Shown here piece by piece: positions 1-7,109 of a DNA stretch of 64,000 nt. The notes under the pieces were generated by a model. That model made no database searches, was not told where the DNA came from, and saw nothing but the letters and a program-made list of their open reading frames with translations. The position numbers and the translations under genes are program-made. Each line of letters begins with the position of its first letter. Position 1 is the stretch's first letter. The stretch covers positions 4,650,001-4,714,000 of the forward strand of contig NZ_CP098604.1 in NCBI RefSeq assembly GCF_024499015.1, read 5' to 3'. Source of the stretch: Xanthomonas hortorum pv. pelargonii (GTDB lineage: Bacteria; Pseudomonadota; Gammaproteobacteria; Xanthomonadales; Xanthomonadaceae).

Positions 1-403
1 GGCTCTGCCCCTTGCGTGCCAGATGCGCGTTGACCGCGTCCAGCATCCGCGCGGCAAGGCCATGGGTCTCCAGCAGGCGCCGAAAGTTCAAAATCGTGGT
101 CTCGTCCGGAACGTTGTCCAAGCCACCGAGCTGGGCAAAGCGCCGCAAGGTCGGAATCTCGTGCAGCGCTTCTTCCATCGCCGGATCGCTCAACGCATAC
201 CACTGCTGCAGCAAATGAATCCGCAACATCGTCGCCAGTGCGTATGGCTGTCGACCAGGGCGTCCCGACACCGGATAGTGCGGTGCGATCAGACCGAGCA
301 AGTGCTGCCACGGAACGACCTGCTCCATCTCGGCCAGGAAGATCTCCCGGCGGGTCTGCTTGCGCTTGCCCAGGCCTTCAGCGTCGCCGAACGTCAGTTG
401 CAT
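1..403 (-). CDS. IS5-family transposase, N-terminal part (runs off the window)
   Basis: This is the N-terminal 134 or so residues of a DDE transposase. It begins MQLTFGDAEGLGKRKQTRRE and contains the IS5-type N-terminal region (PGRQPYALATMLRIHLLQQW, then DNVPDETTILNFRRLLE). The catalytic domain lies outside the window. The ATG at 403 is preceded by a GAGGAG ribosome binding site about 8 bases upstream. It belongs to the insertion sequence that cuts the adjacent Rhs gene. Family assignment is from motif recognition and fits IS5-family elements common in Xanthomonas. The exact element name cannot be fixed without a search. Confidence 0.85.
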   Translation of the reverse strand, partial: MQLTFGDAEGLGKRKQTRREIFLAEMEQVVPWQHLLGLIAPHYPVSGRPGRQPYALATMLRIHLLQQWYALSDPAMEEALHEIPTLRRFAQLGGLDNVPDETTILNFRRLLETHGLAARMLDAVNAHLARKGQS

Positions 404-467
404 GGATTACTCCTCAACATGAGGCGGGTAGTGTCGCGTATCTATGGTGCGTTGTTCAGAGGTTCCC
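1..467 (-). mobile_element. IS5-family insertion sequence, one end (partial)
   Basis: The element holds the transposase above and a short non-coding end. Its terminus is placed near 467, just after GTTCAGAGGTTCCC, because coding sequence for an Rhs tip resumes directly after it. The boundary is inferred: the opposite end is outside the window, so neither the inverted repeat nor a target duplication can be matched. Confidence 0.6.
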
Positions 468-468
468 T

Positions 469-801
469 AACGGGTATTACAGTTACACGACGCCACGTCG
501 CGGGCTAACATCTTCAGTAAATCCTGGCCCGCGGCCGGATGGAGCAACTGGCGCGTATCACACACACGGGGATGTAACTCCGGGCTATGTGGGAGAAGCG
601 TTCTCAAAGGCTGACACAAGAATACCCTATGGAGATGCGGCCTACTTAGGAACACCCTCAGGCAAGTTATTGAGATTTTCCACTTCAGGCTCGCCCTACA
701 GTGATCTCCCAGGCGCGATTCAAAGTTCCGGCTGTGGATGTGACGGCAACAACAACAGGCTTTTGGAATTTCTCAACAATGCTTTTGGATGGCAATTATG
801 A
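469..801 (+). pseudogene. Rhs C-terminal tip fragment, DUF4329-like with a JAMM-like motif
   Basis: An open frame of about 110 codons resumes right after the IS end and has lost its own start and the whole Rhs core. It reads NGYYSYTTPRRG, then GAYHTHGD, and ends GCGCDGNNNRLLEFLNNAFGWQL. The YHTHG signature and flanking pattern resemble DUF4329, a domain found at C-termini of Rhs/YD-repeat proteins. The HTH, 12 residues, then SKAD spacing resembles a relaxed JAMM metal-binding motif (HxH...SxxD). The downstream small gene overlaps its stop (ATGA), as toxin and immunity genes usually do. I infer a contact-dependent toxin tip whose delivery core was separated from it by the IS. The DUF4329 call is by memory. 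Confidence 0.65.
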
Positions 802-1121
802 AATTCAAATCCTTAGTTATATTTTTGTCGCTATTCTTCGTTGACACTTCTGACGCGGAACCTAATAGCACACAAACTATCAAAGCGATTGAAGCAGCAA
901 GTAAAGATTTTCAAACTAGGGTAATAGCAATGCATCCACCCAGTGGCGATTACTCGTTGCTGCGAGACCTTGACTCTTATTCGATGGGAATTGCAAAAAC
1001 GCCCTCAAAAATAATAGTCGTCTTTTTAGTGGATAAGCGCCTAGGAATCATAGGCGGCGGCGGAGAATACACGCTGAACAAAAAGGACGCGAAAATTATA
1101 AGCTTTAAGGGGTATGAATAA
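798..1121 (+). CDS. Small exported protein, candidate immunity partner of the Rhs tip
   Basis: 107 aa beginning MKFKSLVIFLSLFFVDTSDA, a typical Sec signal peptide (basic n-region, hydrophobic stretch, small residues near the cleavage site). The ATG overlaps the stop of the preceding Rhs tip as ATGA, so translation is probably coupled. Its lower GC than the genome average and its place between two Rhs pieces are typical of variable immunity genes. I recognise no domain. If it is the immunity protein, its export suggests that the upstream tip acts in the periplasm; this is inference from position and the signal peptide only. Confidence 0.6.
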   Translation: MKFKSLVIFLSLFFVDTSDAEPNSTQTIKAIEAASKDFQTRVIAMHPPSGDYSLLRDLDSYSMGIAKTPSKIIVVFLVDKRLGIIGGGGEYTLNKKDAKIISFKGYE

Positions 1122-2700
1122 ATCCTTTCCGGACGGGGCCGTGGTCGATTACGTGCACAACGCCCAGGGCCAGACCACCGAAGTCGGCGTCACCGAGGCT
1201 GGCGGCAACCCCCAGGTGCTGCTGAGTAACGCCAACTATTGCCCGTTCGGCCCTGCTGCCGACTGGACCTACGGCCGCACCCTCGCCCGCCAGTACGATC
1301 TGGACTACCGCCCGCAGGCGATCCAGGACACCCGCCCCGGCGGGCTGGAAGTGGGCTTCGGCTTCGATCCGGTGGGCAATCTCACCGCACTGACCCCAGC
1401 CGGCAATCCAACGCGGGAGATCGGCCTGGGCTACGACACGCTCGGCCGCCTCACTGCCCTCACCGATGGCATCACAGGAACAGTCATCGACGGCTATAGC
1501 TATGACGCCACCGGCAATCGCCTCAGCGCCAAGGTCGGAAGCGTTACACAGGCTTACACCTATCCAGCGACCAATCATCGCCTGAGTGCGGTAGCAAGCG
1601 TGGCGCGCACTTACGACAAAGCGGGAAATACGCTGACGATCGGCGGCAAAGCGCGGGAGTTCCCCTACGACGCATCCGGCCGCATGAGCATGGTCAAGCG
1701 TGCAGGCGCGGTGGTGATGAACTACCGCTACAACGGTAAAGGCGAGCAGGTGCGCCGCTTCCTCGGCACCACCAACACCTACACGCTTTACGATGAAGCC
1801 GGCCACTGGCTGGGCGACTACGACACCAATGGCGCGCCCAAGCAGCAGGCGATCTGGCTGGACGACATGCCGGTCGGCTTGCTAGCCAACGCAAACAAGC
1901 TGCACTACATCGAACCTGATCACCTGGGCAGCCCGCGTGTGGTGGTTGACCCGGTTCGTAACGTGGCGGTGTGGAGCTGGAGCCTGAAGGGCGAGGCCTT
2001 CGGCAACACCGCGCCGGATCAGGATCCTGACGGAGATGGTGCGGCGTTGGTGTTGGATATGCGGTTTCCGGGGCAGCGGTTTGATGCGGCTAGCGGCTTG
2101 AATCAAAATTACTTCAGGGACTACGACTCTGCTACCGGGCGGTATGGGCAGAGTGATCCTCTCGGCTTGAGAGGCGGAATTAGCACATACGCCTATGTAG
2201 GCCTAAACCCCTTTTACGCCAGTGACCTTTTCGGGCTTGAATCGCCTGGTTGGTGGTCTTTCCCTCCTGGCAAACAGCGAGAGGAGTGGCGCAAATCGCA
2301 AGAGACTGGATACAAAGGTGATTTCAATGCTCAGTTTGGCGTTGGCGCTTCTTACGGCAATTTTGCCGTGGGTGGGAGCGGCGAGGCAGGCATCGCTCTC
2401 GACACTGCTGGAACAGCATGCCTTTATGTGAAAGGTTGTGTAACAACCCCGGTAGCGGGTGGCTTCATTGGAGGCCTGGGAGGTTCCGTCGGCATGTCGT
2501 GTGGCACCGGAAACTCTTCAGTGGGGAAGAGCGAATCAATGCAGTGGCAGCTTGGAGCCATGGAGGGGGCTGGCGCAAAAGGTTCTGTAGAGTTGGCAAG
2601 GGATGGAAACGCTTCGGTAGGAATCAATGCTGGCATAGGGTCACAGGTTTCGGCTGGATTACAGCAATGTCAAACGAGGACGGTGTGGTGCACGAAATAA
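1114..2700 (+). CDS. Displaced Rhs/YD-repeat core fragment with an alternative C-terminal tip
   Basis: 528 aa. Residues about 5-375 are Rhs core: YD-type repeats (YDTLGRLTALTDG, YSYDATGNRLSAK, YDEAGHWLGDYD), then the conserved core end IEPDHLGSPRVV, GLNQNYFRDYDSATGRYGQS and DPLGLRGGISTYAYVGLNPF. The last 150 residues or so, after DLFGLE, are an unrelated Gly-rich tip with several Cys and no domain I recognise. A full Rhs protein is over 1000 aa, so this is a 5'-truncated orphan module with no signal or PAAR domain. Such displaced core-tip modules can recombine into an intact upstream Rhs gene. The ATG overlaps the previous gene, but it may not be expressed independently. Confidence 0.8.
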   Translation: MNKSFPDGAVVDYVHNAQGQTTEVGVTEAGGNPQVLLSNANYCPFGPAADWTYGRTLARQYDLDYRPQAIQDTRPGGLEVGFGFDPVGNLTALTPAGNPTREIGLGYDTLGRLTALTDGITGTVIDGYSYDATGNRLSAKVGSVTQAYTYPATNHRLSAVASVARTYDKAGNTLTIGGKAREFPYDASGRMSMVKRAGAVVMNYRYNGKGEQVRRFLGTTNTYTLYDEAGHWLGDYDTNGAPKQQAIWLDDMPVGLLANANKLHYIEPDHLGSPRVVVDPVRNVAVWSWSLKGEAFGNTAPDQDPDGDGAALVLDMRFPGQRFDAASGLNQNYFRDYDSATGRYGQSDPLGLRGGISTYAYVGLNPFYASDLFGLESPGWWSFPPGKQREEWRKSQETGYKGDFNAQFGVGASYGNFAVGGSGEAGIALDTAGTACLYVKGCVTTPVAGGFIGGLGGSVGMSCGTGNSSVGKSESMQWQLGAMEGAGAKGSVELARDGNASVGINAGIGSQVSAGLQQCQTRTVWCTK

Positions 2701-2915
2701 ATTGGAAAAAATTGAGGTCTGATAAAACCATAATAGTTGGTTTTGCGGTCTTGATAGCCATTTACGTCGGGCTTTTGCTTTGCTTGGCAATTGAGTATTT
2801 CTTTGGGCTAAGAGTTTATAGGCCTATCTTGGGGGTGCTCTTCTTTGTCGCGTTTGTAGGTGTCGTATCTCTTGCATCTTATTCGGTCGAAAACTATCTC
2901 TTGAAGAAAAAGTGA
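2667..2915 (+). CDS. Small two-helix membrane protein, candidate immunity protein for the second Rhs tip
   Basis: 82 aa beginning MSNEDGVVHEINWKKLRSDK. It has two hydrophobic helices, about residues 22-47 (start TIIVGFAVLIAIYVG) and 54-75 (start ILGVLFFVAFVGVV), and a lysine-rich C-terminus. The start lies inside the end of the Rhs fragment (34-base overlap in another frame), the usual arrangement of toxin tip and cognate immunity gene. An integral membrane immunity protein would fit a pore-forming or membrane-acting toxin. No family is recognised; the role is inferred from position and topology. Confidence 0.65.
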   Translation: MSNEDGVVHEINWKKLRSDKTIIVGFAVLIAIYVGLLLCLAIEYFFGLRVYRPILGVLFFVAFVGVVSLASYSVENYLLKKK

Positions 2916-2998
2916 GCTCCCTGATTATTTTGGTTTACCCAAGTTTTATGGCTGGTCTACATCCCAATAGTTTCACTTTAAATTGAAGCGCTTGTAAC

Positions 2999-3024
2999 GC
3001 CGCTGAGCAATGCTGCTCAGCGGC
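2999..3024. terminator. Stem-loop after the Rhs module
   Basis: A perfect 11-bp hairpin: left arm GCCGCTGAGCA at 2999-3009, loop ATGC, right arm TGCTCAGCGGC at 3014-3024. No clear T-run follows, so it may be a weak terminator or an RNA-stabilising structure. Confidence 0.5.
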
Positions 3025-3110
3025 AGCCTGATGGGTAGTTTGCTTGTGATTTTGGCTTGTGCCGCAGCGCTGTTGGCTTCTTATTCAGAACGTGCCGGAA
3101 TGGGGTGGAG

Positions 3111-3592
3111 ATGAGTAGATCCACACTTTTGTCGTTCGCTCTTCTTGCTCTTTCGGGCTGTGCCCCTATGACGCCCCAAGAAGTTATAAGGATCTGGAAA
3201 GCCTGGAGAGGTCGAATGATTTTTCAGTTTCAGCGTCGCTAGGTGGCATACCTAGTGATGCTACCGAAATCGATGTTTACTCTGATATTGATTCGGGTCT
3301 CACGATGATGTCCTATAAAACTGCTCAGAGTGTGGCTGTTCCTGAAGTGTTTGATCGCCAATTGCCTGCTGGCCAATACCAGCTTGTCCAGGACAACGTT
3401 GGATTTGCAGGTGCCACTATCGTGGACATACGTTATGGATGTGAGAGCAGAGAGGTGAAGGCGAGCGGTGAGTCGCTGAAATATCAGCAAGTTGTGTTTT
3501 TAGGGGCGGCTTCCGGCAGGCAGTATCGGTGGAACAGTGTGAATCCTGATATTTACAGGAGGCTCTGTTCAAATCCAGCGGTAGGACCCTAA
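3111..3592 (+). pseudogene. Frameshifted small lipoprotein
   Basis: The frame starting at 3111 encodes MSRSTLLSFALLALSGCAPM, a lipoprotein signal with lipobox LSGC, and stops at 3242. The continuing protein is in the next frame: YKDLESLERSNDFSVSASL joins without stops to MMSYKTAQSVAVPEVFDRQL, and ends ...YRRLCSNPAVGP at 3592. Together they would make a lipoprotein of about 160 aa. The shift lies between about 3150 and 3190, near two C-runs. It could be a real mutation or a sequencing error. Its position after two Rhs tip pairs suggests another orphan accessory or immunity gene, but I do not recognise the domain. Confidence 0.6.
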
Positions 3593-3745
3593 TCTGGTCG
3601 CAGATGCCGCTTCGTTCGATTGCTTGCAGCCATTTAGGGCGCAGTCTGTTTGATACGACAGATGCGCCTTGGCTGCAGCCTGTGGATGCCTGACGTTGTA
3701 GAGGATATTTTCGCTCGTTGTCAGTTGACGCCTTCGCTGAGGTCA

Positions 3746-4420
3746 TCAAGCTCTCAGAGCGTTCCTTTTCAAGGAAACGACCGATGTTGTCTGATTCATC
3801 AAGGCCAACAGGGCATCGAGGCTGAGGCCATAAGCAAGCACGGACAGGCCCGGTGAGACAGCCCGGAGCCCGTCCAGCTTCTCCTTGGCGGTGAAGGCCC
3901 GGCTGTAAGTGACGTGGTGCTCGTCGTCCAGCTCGTGGCCGACCAACTGGGCGCGGAGCTCAGACACCACGCCCGCGCCTTGCAACTCTTGGATCAGGGT
4001 TTTGCGCAGCGAGTGGAGGCCTCGCTTGGCCGTGGGCCAGTTCTTGCCCACCTCGGCCAGGTGCCGGCTGAAGGCTTTGGAGATCCAGTTCCCCTGGCCG
4101 TTCTTGGCATCGGCTTTGGCCGCCGGGAACAAGCGCTCCTGGCCTTGGCCCCGCGCCTGCTCGACCCAGTCCAGGAAGCCCAGGGCGCGAGCAAGTCGGG
4201 GTGGACCGGCACCGTCCTCAAGCTCACGTCCGTCTTTACCTTCTGATGCTCTCCCTCATCTGAAATCTGGATGCAGGGGATACCGCTGTCCTCCACCACA
4301 TCGGCGGTCAGCAGTTGGCCGACCTCCGACGCGCGGGCGCCGGTATACAGGCCAATGAGGGAGGCCTATCGCGCTGCCAGGTCAGGGCTTCGAAGGTCGC
4401 GGGTGCGATTAAGGCCTGGA
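3746..4420 (-). pseudogene. Tyrosine-recombinase (phage/island integrase) remnant
   Basis: Two frames joined by an indel near 4185-4195 give an integrase catalytic domain. The segments are LIGLYTGARASEVGQLLTAD (box I Arg), CIQISDEGEHQKVKTDVSLR, HSLRKTLIQELQGAGV (His and Arg of box II) and VGHELDDEHHVTYSRAF (box II His and catalytic Tyr). The N-terminal arm and core-binding domains are missing, and the 5' end runs into an unrelated NYN-type fragment. A tRNA-3'-end-like sequence lies about 270 bases away, as expected of an island boundary. It is not functional as it stands. Confidence 0.75.
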
Positions 4421-4529
4421 CTTGGTGGGCCACCATGAGCAACGCGTGCTCCACGATGTCCGTCGGCACGTTGTCGCAATCGACCAACACGGCGAAACGT
4501 GCTTCAAGCGGGCTGTTTGAGTTGCTCAT
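4410..4529 (-). pseudogene. NYN-domain protein, N-terminal fragment
   Basis: ATG at 4529. The sequence MSNSNSPLEARFAVLVDCDN followed by VPTDIVEHALLMVAH resembles the start of NYN-domain (LabA/PIN-like RNase) proteins, where the Asp residues of LVDCDN form part of the metal site. After about 40 residues it runs into integrase-derived DNA in the wrong frame, so only the 5' end of the gene survives. The fusion point near 4410 is probably a recombination or deletion scar. Confidence 0.5.
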
Positions 4530-5118
4530 GTCTGTGAGGTCCGAGTTTATGCAGACAGACAATGGCGTCAGCAACTTGCCGATGGCAAGCGGGCGCTAGC
4601 AATCGAGCCAAGCCCGGCGTTATGATCGAGGAAACATCGAAAGGAAACCTGCCAAGCAGGCTTTCTGCAACGGATTGAATGGGTTAAGTCGGAGGTGATC
4701 CGATCCCACTCTCTCCGCCAAATCAAGGCGCGTTGTTGCTTGACCACAGCGTTAAGATTTTCTCGAGATCCCGAAGATCCGAGAAGAACGCAAGTCGGGA
4801 CATCTTCGACTTCTTGGCAAGACAGACGCAGGCCACTGTTGCCTAATTTGCTGCCACCTTCGCGCCGAATCTAGGCGGGTGGTTCGGCTACAAACGCGTC
4901 TGGCAGCAAGGTGGCTGAGTTCAGCCTCTATCCAAAGCGCTCAATGCGCTGTTGGCGACTTTATAGAGCCACATCCGTCTTACGATGCCCAAGATTTATC
5001 TGGTCAAGAGCGCAGTTCATCCATTAACCGGTTGGCGTTCTTGAAGCAGGCGTGCGCATGGCCGCCAATGTCGATCTGTTCGACTCAGGCATTGAAGAAC
5101 CCATCTCCGACGCTTACC
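4530..5118. other. Gene-poor scar region
   Basis: Apart from the tRNA-like end there is no complete gene. A plus-strand segment at 5043-5128 reads as plausible protein (EAGVRMAANVDLFDSGIEEP then ISDAYLKPL) without a start or ribosome binding site, probably the tail of a decayed gene. The rest looks like non-coding debris between the integrase remnant and the next cluster. Confidence 0.4.
4681..4720 (+). other. Degenerate tRNA 3'-end-like sequence, possible integration (att) site
   Basis: The segment ends GATCCCACTCTCTCCGCCA, which looks like the T-loop 3' half, acceptor stem and CCA of a tRNA-Ser-type gene. There is no 5' half, so it is not a tRNA gene. Next to an integrase remnant this is what an attL or attR scar looks like. 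The resemblance was judged by eye. Confidence 0.4.
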
Positions 5119-5478
5119 TCAAGCCGCTTGTGTGGTGTCGGGCAGCACGATCCCCCGGCTGGAAAGCAGGCTGACCGAATTGCGGAACACGTAGAGAATC
5201 AGGTCATCGTCGATCGAGCTGCTGTCGGGAATCACGACGACGCAATTGATTTGTTTGTGCTCGGGCGGAATCGTGTCCGCGAACTGCACGGAGAAGTCAT
5301 TGGATCCCATGGCGAAGGTGCCGGATGGGTCCGGGTAGCGCGAGCGTGCGACGATGACGAAGTAGGGCGTGCATGTGGCGAAATTCATCGGGCGTGCGGG
5401 CGTGCTGACGGGCGTGTTATTGATGGAGTACGTCGCGGCCGAGGCGCTGATGTTTGCGATATAGACTTTGCCCGTCAT
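5119..5478 (-). CDS. Small conserved protein, DDDLILY family (paralogue of 18917-19312)
   Basis: 119 aa starting MTGKVYIANISASAATYSIN, with a good GGAGG ribosome binding site before the ATG at 5478. It shares a clear pattern with the protein at 18917-19312: an MxGKV start, an RSRYP/RSKYP motif, a central FAxGxN, and near the C-terminus SSxDDDLILYxxxN followed by RGxVL. No signal peptide or membrane helix is visible, and the composition suggests a compact beta-rich fold. The two paralogues bracket the giant-protein genes, and this one is the last of the minus-strand series. I do not recognise the family; a structural or accessory role is guessed from context only. Confidence 0.75.
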   Translation of the reverse strand: MTGKVYIANISASAATYSINNTPVSTPARPMNFATCTPYFVIVARSRYPDPSGTFAMGSNDFSVQFADTIPPEHKQINCVVVIPDSSSIDDDLILYVFRNSVSLLSSRGIVLPDTTQAA

Positions 5479-5651
5479 TGCATCCTCCGATAGCGCATGG
5501 GTGTCACTCCGGTAGTCTTGCATCGCGACTGCCCGCAAGCCGGTGGCGGCCCGGCGTGTCGGCTGGGTCGCCGCCGGTCCACATTACGTCTGCTGCTGGA
5601 ACGTGGCGGTCTGCATTCCGCCACCTGGCGCGTGTGTCGACTCCCCGTAAT

Positions 5652-6506
5652 TCAATGCCAGCCAAAATTAGAGGTCTGCGGTTGATGTTGATCACGGAAC
5701 TCGGCGGGCGTTAGCCCGCCCAGGCTGTCGTGCGGGATCTGCTGGTTGTAGTCGGCCAGCCAGTGTTCGGTCTGTTCGCGAACCTCGCTCAGCGTGCGGA
5801 AGAGATGCATGTCCAGCACGCCGCGCCGGTAGCTGCCGTTGAAGCGTTCGATAAAACCGTTTTGCATTGGACGCCCCGGCTCGATGAAGTCCAAGGCGAT
5901 GCCTTTGCGCTCGGCCCACTCGGCCAAGGCCAATGCGACAAACTCCGGGCCATTGTCCAAGCGAAGTTTGGCGGGGTAGCCGCGCCAGGCTGCGATGCGT
6001 TCCAAGGTGCGGATGACGCGGGCGGCCGGGAGATTCAAGTCCACTTCGATCGCCAAGGCTTCCCGACTGAAATCGTCGATGACATTGAACGTGCGGAAGC
6101 GTCGACCATCCCACAACGCATCGGACATGAAGTCGATCGACCATCCAGCATTGGGTCGCTCTCCGCATGCCAGCGGTTGTGGATGACGCGTCGGGACCCG
6201 GCGCCTGCTGCGACGACGTTGATTGAGTTTCATCAGGCAATACACGCGCCACACCCTTTTGTGATTCCACACATGTCCGCGACGGCGGATGATCTGAAAG
6301 AGCTTTCCAAAACCACGCTCGGGAAAACGCTCGGCCAATTCGGACAACAGCGCAATGACCTCCTCGTCGCGATCGGGACGACGCCGATAGCGCACTGTCG
6401 AGCGAGCCACGCCAACGACCGCACAGGCCCGGCGCTCGCTCCAGCCATGCTGCTCGACGAGCCAGGCAAGAAGCGGGCGTTTGTGCGCCGGGTCTACAGC
6501 TTTTTT
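5652..6506 (-). CDS. IS3-family transposase OrfB (expressed by -1 frameshift as OrfAB)
   Basis: The integrase-core part of the transposase is in the -1 frame relative to OrfA and joins it at the A6G slip: [20 protein letters not shown] and on. The DDE residues are visible: D in [17 protein letters not shown] in [11 protein letters not shown], and E in [19 protein letters not shown]. It ends [11 protein letters not shown] with the stop inside the IS near the inverted repeat. A separate OrfB could also start at the in-frame GTG at 6410. No disruption is visible, so the element may be active. Confidence 0.9.
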   Translation of the reverse strand, partial: KKAVDPAHKRPLLAWLVEQHGWSERRACAVVGVARSTVRYRRRPDRDEEVIALLSELAERFPERGFGKLFQIIRRRGHVWNHKRVWRVYCLMKLNQRRRSRRRVPTRHPQPLACGERPNAGWSIDFMSDALWDGRRFRTFNVIDDFSREALAIEVDLNLPAARVIRTLERIAAWRGYPAKLRLDNGPEFVALALAEWAERKGIALDFIEPGRPMQNGFIERFNGSYRRGVLDMHLFRTLSEVREQTEHWLADYNQQIPHDSLGGLTPAEFRDQHQPQTSNFGWH

Positions 6507-6760
6507 GCGATGACATCCTTCAATGCATGGTTTTCCATGGCGAGCTCGGCGTACATGCGTTTGAGCTTGCTGTGCTCGGTCTCCAGGTCGCGAAGGCGCT
6601 GCACATCGGCTGCCTCCATGCCACCGTACTTGGACTTCCAGACGTAGTACGTCGCATCGGAAATGCCCAGCTCACGGCACACATCCTTGACCTGGCGGCC
6701 GCCCTCAACCTGCTTCAGCGTGGCGACAATCTGGCTTTCGGTGAACTTGCTCTTGCGCAT
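6494..6760 (-). CDS. IS3-family transposase OrfA
   Basis: 88 aa starting [20 protein letters not shown]. It has a helix-turn-helix ([20 protein letters not shown]) and a leucine-zipper-like C-terminal helix ([20 protein letters not shown]), as in IS407-group OrfA. It ends DVIAKKL. The A-run at 6501-6506 (A AAA AAG on this strand), just before the stop, is a typical -1 slippery site for making the OrfAB transposase. Confidence 0.93.
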   Translation of the reverse strand: MRKSKFTESQIVATLKQVEGGRQVKDVCRELGISDATYYVWKSKYGGMEAADVQRLRDLETEHSKLKRMYAELAMENHALKDVIAKKL

Positions 6761-7109
6761 CGTTGGTCTCCTTGGTGGCTAGTGTGCCCGGAGACCTCTA
6801 GTTATGGATGGATCAATTTTACGGGGAGTCGACACGTGCACCAGCTCTACTACGATTCCGGGCGGATAATTCGGGTCCGAGATGCTGTAGGTGTTGCCGA
6901 CCACCAGATCCCGGTTGGGATACGGCGCGATATGCGAGACGAAGTACTGGGTCGGGTTGCCGGCCTGGACCACGATGTTGTTGCCGCTTGCGATGGCGCG
7001 GAAGCCGGGGATTTGCTTCACGGTGGTAGGCATGATGCGGTTCCTTCAATGATGCGAGGCGGAACGGGCGGCCTCGCTACGCCCGCGGCGTCGGAGCGGT
7101 CGTTGGCGT

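Larger units (their letters stand above)
5635..6834 (-). mobile_element. Complete IS3-family, IS407-group insertion sequence
   Basis: 1200 bp with perfect 16-bp terminal inverted repeats TGTCGACTCCCCGTAA (5635-5650 and the complement at 6819-6834). It is flanked by a direct 4-bp target duplication CGTG (5631-5634 and 6835-6838). A 4-bp duplication, orfA/orfB with a -1 slip and the OrfA sequence all fit the IS407 group (IS476/IS1404-like) of IS3, frequent in Xanthomonas. Intact ends, an intact duplication and uninterrupted ORFs indicate a recent insertion. It is inserted in a small gene of the giant-protein cluster. Confidence 0.93.
5584..7033 (-). pseudogene. Small conserved gene interrupted by an IS407-group element
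   Basis: The intact 5' part starts at 7033 with MPTTVKQIPGFRAIASGNNI and continues to GIVVELVH, where the IS enters. Removing the IS (5635-6834) and one copy of the 4-bp duplication restores the frame: VELVHAPGGGMQTATFQQQT, then a stop at 5584-5586, giving an 81-residue protein. It has no signal peptide and no recognised domain. It lies 76 bases after the stop of the 2400-aa gene and about 105 bases before the next small gene, so it was probably part of that cluster. Insertion replaces the last 15 or so residues with IS-encoded ones. Confidence 0.75.

Noticed and set aside
4681..4720. A full tRNA-Ser gene
   Set aside because: Only a degraded 3' half is visible; no anticodon arm or 5' acceptor strand is present.
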